Shown one piece after another: positions 7,075 through 13,636 of a stretch of DNA of 30,147 bases (position 1 is its first letter; every line of letters starts with the position of its first letter). The position numbers were made by a program, and so were the translations under genes. Source of the DNA: a virus; IMG/VR virus record IMGVR_UViG_3300025684_000048, positions 1-30,147 of that record. One strand, 5' to 3'. Below the pieces are notes generated by a model. The model did not search any database and had not been told where the DNA came from. It saw only the letters and a program-made list of their open reading frames with translations.

Positions 7075-8277
7075 ATGGCAGAAATAACAGAGGAAGTTTC
7101 AGCAAAAGAAGTAAATCTTCAAGAACAAACACCAACTGAAAATAAAGCAATGTCTTACGACGATGGCATTATTAAAGTCAATTTAAATGAGTTAAATAAA
7201 CCTATAGATGCCGTTCCAGAGCAAAAAACAGATGCAGGCAATGTTGTTATCGAGCAACCCAAAGACGGTACAGGTAGCGAAAGCTTGGTTGAAGAAATAC
7301 AAAGCTCCATCCAAAATGATGAGCAACCCATTCAAAAAGAAGAAGAGTCTTTAGTTGAGGAAATAACAAATGAGCATATCCAGCAAAAGGTAGAAGATCT
7401 TAATGACCAACTTGATCAAGCTATTGATAATAACCAAGACTCCGGTGTAGCGTTACCGGAAAATATTCAAAAAGTTGTTGACTTTATGAATGAGACCGGT
7501 GGTAGTCTTGAAGATTATGTAAAATTAAATACAGATTACACTTCTTTAAATGAAGATCAATTATTAAGAGAGTATTACGAAACTACTAAGCCTCACTTAA
7601 ATAAAGAAGAGATTGAATTTTTAATGGAGGATAATTTTTCTTATGATGAAGAGCTTGATGAAGATAGAGATATACGTAGAAAAAAATTAGCCAAAAAAGA
7701 AGAGCTAACTAAAGCAAAAGATTATTTAAATAATCTAAAAACAAAGTATTACGACGAAATAAAAGCTGGGTCTAAATTAAACCCAGAACAAAGAAAAGCG
7801 ATTGAATTTTTTAATCGTTATACAAAAGAAAGCGAGGAAGCAACTAAAATAGCTGAACAACAGGTTTCTACATTTAAAAACAAAACAGAACAACTTTTTT
7901 CTAATGACTTCAAAGGTTTTGATTTCAATATTGGTGAAAAGCAATTTCGTTTTAAAGTAAACAATGTAGATCAAGTAAAAGACACCCAAGTCGACATTAA
8001 TAATTTTGTCAAGAAGTTCTTGAATGAAAAAAATGAAATAGCGGATGCTGCGGGTTATCATAAGTCTTTGTTCACTGCTATGAATGCGGACAAAATTGCA
8101 AGTCATTTTTACGAACAAGGTAAGGCTGATGCTATTAAAGAAAGTGTAGCTAGAGCTAAGAACATTGATATGGCTCCAAGAGGAACCCACGAAAATGTAC
8201 AGCCTGTTGGCGGGTGGACAGTTAAAGCAATTAATCCTGGAGTTACTTCTAAGTTTGGAATTAAAAATAGAAAATAA
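7075..8277 (+). CDS. Scaffold-like protein
   Basis: A 400-residue protein with no signal peptide or TM. The N-terminal 120 residues are acidic, Glu/Gln-rich and low in complexity (TEEVSAKEVNLQEQTPTE). The middle, about 137-235, is strongly helical: GGSLEDYVKLNTDYTSLNED, LLREYYETTKPHLNKEEI, then an acidic DEELDEDRDIRRKKLAKKEE. The C-terminus ends basic, VTSKFGIKNRK. A charged helical protein with a basic tail between portal and major capsid genes is the standard picture of an internal scaffold, which templates capsid assembly and is then lost. The middle motif (SLEDYV.LN.DY) looks conserved in related marine phages. A minor internal head protein is the alternative. It begins in the context TTATGGCA, shared with other highly expressed late genes here. 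Confidence 0.62.
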   Translation: MAEITEEVSAKEVNLQEQTPTENKAMSYDDGIIKVNLNELNKPIDAVPEQKTDAGNVVIEQPKDGTGSESLVEEIQSSIQNDEQPIQKEEESLVEEITNEHIQQKVEDLNDQLDQAIDNNQDSGVALPENIQKVVDFMNETGGSLEDYVKLNTDYTSLNEDQLLREYYETTKPHLNKEEIEFLMEDNFSYDEELDEDRDIRRKKLAKKEELTKAKDYLNNLKTKYYDEIKAGSKLNPEQRKAIEFFNRYTKESEEATKIAEQQVSTFKNKTEQLFSNDFKGFDFNIGEKQFRFKVNNVDQVKDTQVDINNFVKKFLNEKNEIADAAGYHKSLFTAMNADKIASHFYEQGKADAIKESVARAKNIDMAPRGTHENVQPVGGWTVKAINPGVTSKFGIKNRK

Positions 8278-8298
8278 AAAACTTAAAAATTAAAAATT

Positions 8299-9720
8299 AT
8301 GGCAGGTTCATTTACAGGAAGTGCAGGGGCATTAGCTCATTTAACTCCACGTCCAACACAAACATTATTTAATGATAACTATTTATCATTATCTCAATTA
8401 GATTTTACACAACAATTTTTACCGGAAGTATACGAAAAAGAAGTAGAGCGTTATGGAAACAGAACAATCTCTGGATTTTTACGTATGGTTGGTGCTGAAA
8501 TGCCAATGGCTTCAGATCAAGTAGTATGGTCAGAGCAAGGAAGATTACACATTGCTTACGATGATGTAACCGTAGTTTCTGCTACTTCTATTACTATTCC
8601 AGCTCAAAACGGGGCTTCTAAAAACCTTATTGGTCCTGGAGCTACTATCGTTATCGCTGATTCAACTGGATTGACTGTAGAGAAAGCATACGTTAGTGCA
8701 GTGTCTGTTGTCGCTGGTGTTGCAACTTTAACAATCGCTGGTTACGCAGGAGCTATCACTGTTACTGGAACTGGAAACGTTAAAGTATTCGTATACGGTT
8801 CTGAGTATGCTAAAGGTACTTCTAATGCAGGTACTTCAGTAGACGCTGCTTTCGAACAATTCAGCAACAAGCCAATTATCTTAAGAGATAAATACAATGT
8901 GAACGGTTCTGATACTGCTCAAATTGGATGGGTTGAAGTTACAACTGAAGCAGGAACTTCTGGTTACTTATGGTATTTAAAATCAGAGCACGAAGCAAGA
9001 ATTCGTTTCGAAGATCAATTAGAAATGACTATGATCGAAGCTGAAAAAGCTGCTTCTCCAATTACTCCAGCTGCTGGATTAGGTGGTGGATCTGAAATCA
9101 CTGGTACTGATGGATTATTTGCTGCTTTGGAAAACAGAGGGCTAGTATATTCTGACGCTGATTTTGGCGGTACTGATGGATTAGCTGACTTTGATTTAAT
9201 CTTACAAGAGTTAGACAAACAAGGAGCAATTGAGGAAAACATGATGTTCTTAGATAGAGCTTCTGCTTTAGGTATTGACAATATGTTAGCTGCTCAAAAT
9301 TCTTATGGTGCAGGAGGTACTTCTTATGGAGTATTCAACAACTCTGAGGATATGGCATTGAACTTAGGTTTCTCTGGATTCAGAAGAGGTTCTTATGACT
9401 TCTACAAAACTGACTGGAAATACTTAAATGACGCTACTACTCGTGGATTAGTAGGTGATGTTGAAGGAGTTATTGTACCAGCAGGAACTTCTACAGTTTA
9501 TGATCAACAATTAGGTAAAAACATTTCAAGACCATTCTTACACGTGCGTTATAGAGCTTCTGAAGCTGACGACAGAAAAATGAAATCTTGGATTACTGGA
9601 TCTGTTGGCGGTAACTACACAAGCGACGAAGATGCAATGAACGTTCACTTCTTATCAGAAAGATGTTTATGTGTACAAGGAGCTAACAACTTCGTATTGT
9701 TGAAAAAGATTTCAGCATAA
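8299..9720 (+). CDS. Major capsid protein
   Basis: A 473-residue protein, probably HK97-fold. Reasons: position after portal and scaffold, size, an N-arm (LTPRPTQTLFNDNYLSLSQL) followed by an E-loop-like segment (ERYGNRTISGFLRMVGAEMP), and a Gly/Ala-rich C-terminal half with long helices (FEDQLEMTMIEAEKAASP). Residues about 91-168 look like an inserted beta domain rich in Thr, Val, Ala and Gly (SATSITIPAQNG... GAITVTGTGNVKVFVYG), likely surface-exposed on the capsomer. Codon use differs from the neighbours: more TTC, AAC, ATC and GCT, as expected from translational selection on the most abundant virion protein. A hairpin 3' of the gene may limit read-through or stabilise the mRNA. No Shine-Dalgarno sequence; the leader is AAAAATTATGGCA. 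Confidence 0.8.
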   Translation: MAGSFTGSAGALAHLTPRPTQTLFNDNYLSLSQLDFTQQFLPEVYEKEVERYGNRTISGFLRMVGAEMPMASDQVVWSEQGRLHIAYDDVTVVSATSITIPAQNGASKNLIGPGATIVIADSTGLTVEKAYVSAVSVVAGVATLTIAGYAGAITVTGTGNVKVFVYGSEYAKGTSNAGTSVDAAFEQFSNKPIILRDKYNVNGSDTAQIGWVEVTTEAGTSGYLWYLKSEHEARIRFEDQLEMTMIEAEKAASPITPAAGLGGGSEITGTDGLFAALENRGLVYSDADFGGTDGLADFDLILQELDKQGAIEENMMFLDRASALGIDNMLAAQNSYGAGGTSYGVFNNSEDMALNLGFSGFRRGSYDFYKTDWKYLNDATTRGLVGDVEGVIVPAGTSTVYDQQLGKNISRPFLHVRYRASEADDRKMKSWITGSVGGNYTSDEDAMNVHFLSERCLCVQGANNFVLLKKISA

Positions 9721-9729
9721 TAAAGTAAT

Positions 9730-9770
9730 GTAATTCTTACCCTCGTTGTATCTACGGGGGTAATTATTAC
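9730..9770 (+). terminator. Hairpin after the capsid gene, likely partial terminator or mRNA-stabilising element
   Basis: The arms TTACCCTCG (9737-9745) and CGGGGGTAA (9755-9763) pair with one G-T wobble around a 9-base loop. After a 2x2 internal loop, GTAAT (9730-9734) pairs with ATTAC (9766-9770). The following sequence is T-rich but not an uninterrupted T-run (TCTTATTATATTTATAAC), so this could be a weak terminator or a 3'-end protector of the capsid transcript. Confidence 0.6.
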
Positions 9771-9807
9771 TCTTATTATATTTATAACTTTTTAATTTTA
9801 TTATATT

Positions 9808-10638
9808 ATGGCTAAACAAGCTACAGCAAAAGCACCTGAGGCTGTGCCTCAAGAACCTATTAGTGAAAAATTTGCACCAGTTAAAAAACAACCATCAGTG
9901 CCAAAATGGGAATATAAAGAAAGAACTTATTATTTAAGTACAGGCAAATCGCCATTAGTCTTTACATTAACAGCAAAACATAGTGGTAGAAAACCTTTAT
10001 TATGGTTTGATGAAGAATCTGGTTACCAAAGAGAATTAAGATACGCTACTAACCAAGCAAGTCCATTTGTAGACGAACAAAAAGGGCAGGCTACTTTAGG
10101 GCGAATCGTATTTAGAAACGGTGTTTTAACCGTAAAAAAAGAAGATGTTGCATTACAAAAATTATTGTCTTTGTATCATCCATTAAAAAATAAAGCTTAT
10201 GAGGAGCTCGATAAACAAGCGAATTCAATTAACGAACTTGATTGGATTGAATTTGAATTAGAAGCCCTTACAATGGCTAAAAACATTGATATAGAGCACG
10301 CAGAAGCTATATTAAGATCTGAGTTTGGCGAAAAAGTTACAACTTTATCCACAAGCGAGTTAAAAAGAGACTTAATGATTTTTGCTAAGAGAAATCCAGC
10401 TCTATTTATTGAATTAGCTAATGACGAATCTATTCAATTAAGAAACGTTGGAGCCAAAGCTGTAGAAGCTGGTATTTTAAAACTATCCGCTGATCAGAGA
10501 ACATTTACATACGGAGAGTCGAATAGAAAATTAATGACTGTTCCTTTTGATGAACATCCTTATTCAGCGTTAGCTGCTTATTTTAAGACTGACGATGGAA
10601 TGGAGGTTTACAAAGCGATATTAAAGAAACTTAAATAA
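9808..10638 (+). CDS. Virion-associated protein of unknown function
   Basis: A 276-residue protein. An N-terminal Ala/Pro/Lys-rich linker (1-32, with VKKQPSVPKWEYKER) leads into a compact domain at about 33-130: RTYYLSTGKSPLVFTL, GRKPLLWFDEESGYQREL, then RIVFRNGVLTVKKEDVALQ ending LLSLYHP. A helical C-terminal part follows (ELDWIEFELEALTMAKNI, AEAILRSEFGEKVTTLST). The pattern of strands with 'GYQRELRYATNQ.SPF' recurs after the capsid gene in related marine phages, which suggests a head-associated or head-completion protein, but no function is established to my knowledge. The C-terminal region with repeated short helices might be protein- or DNA-binding. It is preceded by the capsid hairpin and followed by another hairpin, so it may be its own transcript segment. 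Confidence 0.6.
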   Translation: MAKQATAKAPEAVPQEPISEKFAPVKKQPSVPKWEYKERTYYLSTGKSPLVFTLTAKHSGRKPLLWFDEESGYQRELRYATNQASPFVDEQKGQATLGRIVFRNGVLTVKKEDVALQKLLSLYHPLKNKAYEELDKQANSINELDWIEFELEALTMAKNIDIEHAEAILRSEFGEKVTTLSTSELKRDLMIFAKRNPALFIELANDESIQLRNVGAKAVEAGILKLSADQRTFTYGESNRKLMTVPFDEHPYSALAAYFKTDDGMEVYKAILKKLK

Positions 10639-10652
10639 GGTATGCGTTTTAT

Positions 10653-10681
10653 AGCGGTTAGGCCGCTTTTAATGTGGCCTA
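10653..10681 (+). terminator. Overlapping hairpins between head and connector genes
   Basis: A short stem AGCGG (10653-10657) / CCGCT (10663-10667) is followed at once by T residues to 10670, like a small intrinsic terminator. A competing stem, TAGGCC (10659-10664) / GGCCTA (10676-10681), uses bases of the first stem and its loop, so only one can form. This is seen directly; an attenuation role is inference. Confidence 0.5.
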
Positions 10682-10708
10682 CTAGCTATAAATTAAAAAC
10701 ACAAAAAA

Positions 10709-11398
10709 ATGGCGATTAACATAGACCAAGTCTACAAAAGCGTTCTAATTGTTTTAGAACAAGAAAAAAGAGGGGTATTAACACCTAATGAGTTTAACAA
10801 AATAGCTTCCCAAGCGCAGCAAGAGATTTTTACTCAGTATTTTGATGAGCTAAACCAATTATTGAGAATGCCACAAACCTCTTTAGCGTATGCGGACAGG
10901 ATGGCTTTGCTAGATGAGAAAATATCTTTATTTAAAAGAACAAGCGTTTTACCTGTAATTGCCGGCGCTGCAGAATTGCCTTCTCAAGTTCAAGAGCTCG
11001 GGTCTGTTGTTTACAATAATAGAGAGGTTCAGAGAATTCAAAGGCACGAATTGTACACAACAAATCAATCACCTTTAACTGCGCCTACAGCGTATTACCC
11101 AGTGTATATATACGAAAATAAACAAATTACTTTGTACCCTGCTAATTTAATTGGAGATGTTGAAGTGAATTACTTAAAATATCCTGAAAATCCTAAATGG
11201 GGCTTTACAATAGATCCAAATCTAGGTAATTATATATATAATAGCATTAGTTCTCAAGATTTTGAAATACATCAATCAGACCAACCATTATTAGTTAATA
11301 AAATATTAGGGTACGCGGGTGTAATGACAAAAGACCAACTTGCATTATCTATAGCAACACAAAAAGAACAACAAATCAATACCGACGGGCAAAAATAA
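10709..11398 (+). CDS. Connector/ring-like structural protein A (paralogue of the gene at 12008)
   Basis: A 229-residue protein. It aligns over its whole length with the product of 12008-12718: by eye about 29 of the first 55 residues match (IDxVYxxVLxxL, EFN..A.QAQ..IF.QYF), followed by shared EKISLF, SPLTAP/SDLTAP, DFEIHQSD/DFELHESE and KILGYAGV/KILELAGV. The family looks like a short-tailed phage neck or ring protein: a helical N-terminus, then beta strands (YYPVYIYENKQITLYPANL). Position between capsid and stabilization-like protein supports a head-tail connector or ring role, as for the stacked ring proteins of crAss-like phages. It forms a pair with the next gene (A-B) that is repeated as A'-B' downstream. 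The ATG follows an A-run, not a Shine-Dalgarno sequence. Confidence 0.65.
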   Translation: MAINIDQVYKSVLIVLEQEKRGVLTPNEFNKIASQAQQEIFTQYFDELNQLLRMPQTSLAYADRMALLDEKISLFKRTSVLPVIAGAAELPSQVQELGSVVYNNREVQRIQRHELYTTNQSPLTAPTAYYPVYIYENKQITLYPANLIGDVEVNYLKYPENPKWGFTIDPNLGNYIYNSISSQDFEIHQSDQPLLVNKILGYAGVMTKDQLALSIATQKEQQINTDGQK

Positions 11399-11407
11399 TA
11401 AAAGAAA

Positions 11408-11989
11408 ATGGCAGATACAAGTATAACAAACGCTTTTATATCTTTAAACGATATAATCAACAACTTTATAATCTCTTTCACCGGACCTGGTAAATTAATA
11501 CCCGACTCAAAAAGAACAGAGGTTGTATTTCACGCTAGAAGATCCTTACAAGAGTTCTCTTACGAAACATTAAAAGGTCAGTTTTTAGTAGAGCTAGCTA
11601 CGACACCTGCTACTTATGACTTACCTAAAGATTATGTAGCTATGGTATCAGTACAAGCAGATGATGTAATATTTTCAGAATCTGCTGCAAATACACCTGC
11701 GGAAAATAATTATTTTATTGACTACCCTAATTTGCAGGTTATATTAAGTGGCGATAATTTTAATGACCCAAATTTTAAAATAAAATATTTATCAAATGCT
11801 TTAACAACGGATGAATCCGCAGCTATTCCAAAGCTAGCCGAGGAAGCATTATATTCTTGTATTGTTTATGCAATACTTGCAAATAGAGAAAACACAAACC
11901 CAGGTTTGTTACAAAGATTATTAATAGAAAAGACAGATAAATTAGAAAAAGCAAAATCAAGACTAGTTTTTACTAATTTTTCTTCTTAA
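11408..11989 (+). CDS. Connector/ring-like structural protein B, short form (paralogue of the gene at 12722)
   Basis: A 193-residue protein. It shares with the product of 12722 the blocks FISLNDIINNFIISF / FISVNDIVNNFIIAY, KRTEVVFHARRSLQEFS / KRTDIVFHAKRGIQEFS, LPKDYV, KYLS/KYIS with TDE, and AEEALYSCIVYAILANR / AEEALYKYIAYSILATR. The ends are helical and the middle is beta-rich, the general build of P22 gp4 / tail-tubular-A-like connector proteins, an assignment made by analogy. It lacks about 75 residues in the middle, about 20 at the N-terminus and about 14 at the C-terminus that its paralogue has, so the copies have diverged in size. Its gene starts nine bases after A, so the two are surely co-translated. 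Confidence 0.63.
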   Translation: MADTSITNAFISLNDIINNFIISFTGPGKLIPDSKRTEVVFHARRSLQEFSYETLKGQFLVELATTPATYDLPKDYVAMVSVQADDVIFSESAANTPAENNYFIDYPNLQVILSGDNFNDPNFKIKYLSNALTTDESAAIPKLAEEALYSCIVYAILANRENTNPGLLQRLLIEKTDKLEKAKSRLVFTNFSS

Positions 11990-12007
11990 TAAAAAATAAA
12001 GCGGTAT

Positions 12008-12718
12008 ATGAGCGTAAGTATAGATACAGTTTACCAAAGAGTATTAAGCATACTTAATAAAGAACAAAGAGGATATGTAACGCCGCAAGAGTTTAATCTG
12101 TTTGCTAATCAAGCGCAAATGGATATATTTGAACAATATTTTTACGATTTAAGTCAATTTAATAGATTGCCTACTGATGGTAATGTTAATGCTGATATTC
12201 CCGCTTTAATTGAAGAAAAAATTTCTTTATTTGAGAAAACAGGCACAGCGGCTTTTAATGGTACTTACCATCAATTGCCATCAGATCTTTATCGTTTAAA
12301 TAACGTTTTTATGCGCTCCTACATCAGCCAGGATATTTATGATATAACCGAGGTTGAATTAGTAAGCCCTCAATATTTTTTACAACTTAATAAATCGGAT
12401 CTCACTGCTCCTTCTTCAAAATGGCCAATATACATACAAAGCGGTAAAAAAATTGAAATATTTCCACAATCTATATCGCAAAGCGCTAGCCTTTATTATA
12501 TTAAAAAACCAGCAAAGGTAGAATGGAAATACCAAATAGTATTTGGAGAAGCTCTGTACGATTCTACATATTCTGTAGATTTTGAATTACACGAGTCTGA
12601 GGAAACGGAATTAGTTATTAAAATACTAGAGCTAGCTGGGGTGTTGGTAAAAGACTTATCAGTATATCAAATAGCTAACGGTGAAGAACAAGAAGCTATT
12701 CAACAAGAAAAAGCATAA
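12008..12718 (+). CDS. Connector/ring-like structural protein A' (second copy)
   Basis: A 236-residue protein, the second member of the A family: MSVSIDTVYQRVLSIL, then TPQEFNLFANQAQMDIFEQY, EEKISLFEKTG, a middle beta region (KWPIYIQSGKKIEIFPQSI) and a C-terminal helix DFELHESEETELVIKILELA. It looks closer to the usual single-copy form I associate with related marine phages, so A (10709) may be the derived duplicate. It presumably forms or caps a ring in the neck between the portal and the stabilization-like protein. It is followed three bases later by B'. No catalytic motif, TM or signal peptide is seen. Confidence 0.65.
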   Translation: MSVSIDTVYQRVLSILNKEQRGYVTPQEFNLFANQAQMDIFEQYFYDLSQFNRLPTDGNVNADIPALIEEKISLFEKTGTAAFNGTYHQLPSDLYRLNNVFMRSYISQDIYDITEVELVSPQYFLQLNKSDLTAPSSKWPIYIQSGKKIEIFPQSISQSASLYYIKKPAKVEWKYQIVFGEALYDSTYSVDFELHESEETELVIKILELAGVLVKDLSVYQIANGEEQEAIQQEKA

Positions 12719-12721
12719 TAT

Positions 12722-13633
12722 ATGGGTTTAATAAATCAAACAGATGAACAGTACTACTTAGGATCTGATGGCGCTTGGAATAGTTTTGATGAAAACTACG
12801 GAAGCTACCAGTTCATTAGCGTGAATGATATTGTAAATAATTTTATAATAGCTTATGTTGGTGAACAAAAAATTATAAGCGCAATAAAAAGAACCGATAT
12901 AGTATTTCACGCAAAGCGCGGTATTCAAGAGTTTAGCTTTGACTTATTGCCATCTATAAAATCTCAAGAAATTGAAATCGGACCAAATTTAAACTTTATA
13001 TTACCTAAAGACTACGTTAACTATGTTAAGCTAACCTGGGCTGATCAAAGCGGTATAGAAAGGATTATATATCCAACAAGCAAGACTAGTAATCCATTAC
13101 CAATACTTCAGGACAATAATATGGAGTATTTATTTGACGAGCAAGACAGAGAGATACTAACCGCTGATGAATCTGAAACTAGAAAAAAATTTCAATCATC
13201 GGGAGGGCATAACAAAGATTATATAGAAAATATAAATAATGAGGACTTGCTTAATGGGGCATCGTTTGGGAGAAGGTATGGATTGAACCCGGAACATTCA
13301 CAGATTAACGGTGTATTTTATATAGATCCTTTGCAGGGTATTATATATTTTGACTCCTCTATGGTTAATAGAATCGTTACATTAAAATATATTTCAGACG
13401 GTTTAGGTACCGACGAAGAAATGGTTGTGCATAAATTTGCAGAAGAAGCTTTATATAAATATATCGCTTATTCTATTTTAGCAACAAGATCCGATACTCC
13501 GGAGTACCTTGTATCTAGGTACAAAAAAGAAGCGACCGCGGCTAGGCGAAATGCTAAAATACGTTTATCTAAAATCAAAATAGAGGAAATTACACAAATA
13601 ATGCGTAATAAATCCAAAATTATAAAACACTAG
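12722..13633 (+). CDS. Connector/ring-like structural protein B', long form
   Basis: A 303-residue paralogue of the 193-residue B. The conserved core is at about 31-105 (FISVNDIVNNFIIAYVG, KRTDIVFHAKRGIQEFS, LPKDYV) and about 220-285 (LKYISDGLGTDEE, AEEALYKYIAYSILATR, then a basic helix RRNAKIRLSKIK). Between them is an insertion of about 75 residues, hydrophilic and Asn/Glu/Gly-rich (DEQDREILTADESETRKKF, SSGGHNKDYIENIN), likely an exposed loop or small domain that could contact the tail. The last residues (MRNKSKIIKH) are strongly basic. The fold is probably P22 gp4 / connector-like by context. The downstream stabilization-like gene starts four bases after its stop, which suggests a stoichiometric assembly unit. 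Confidence 0.65.
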   Translation: MGLINQTDEQYYLGSDGAWNSFDENYGSYQFISVNDIVNNFIIAYVGEQKIISAIKRTDIVFHAKRGIQEFSFDLLPSIKSQEIEIGPNLNFILPKDYVNYVKLTWADQSGIERIIYPTSKTSNPLPILQDNNMEYLFDEQDREILTADESETRKKFQSSGGHNKDYIENINNEDLLNGASFGRRYGLNPEHSQINGVFYIDPLQGIIYFDSSMVNRIVTLKYISDGLGTDEEMVVHKFAEEALYKYIAYSILATRSDTPEYLVSRYKKEATAARRNAKIRLSKIKIEEITQIMRNKSKIIKH

Positions 13634-13636
13634 AGT

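Noticed and set aside
7777-8190. Minus-strand open frame of 137 codons opposite the scaffold-like gene
   Set aside because: Antisense shadow: Phe/Ile/Ser-rich, no domain, fully inside a gene with clear protein character.
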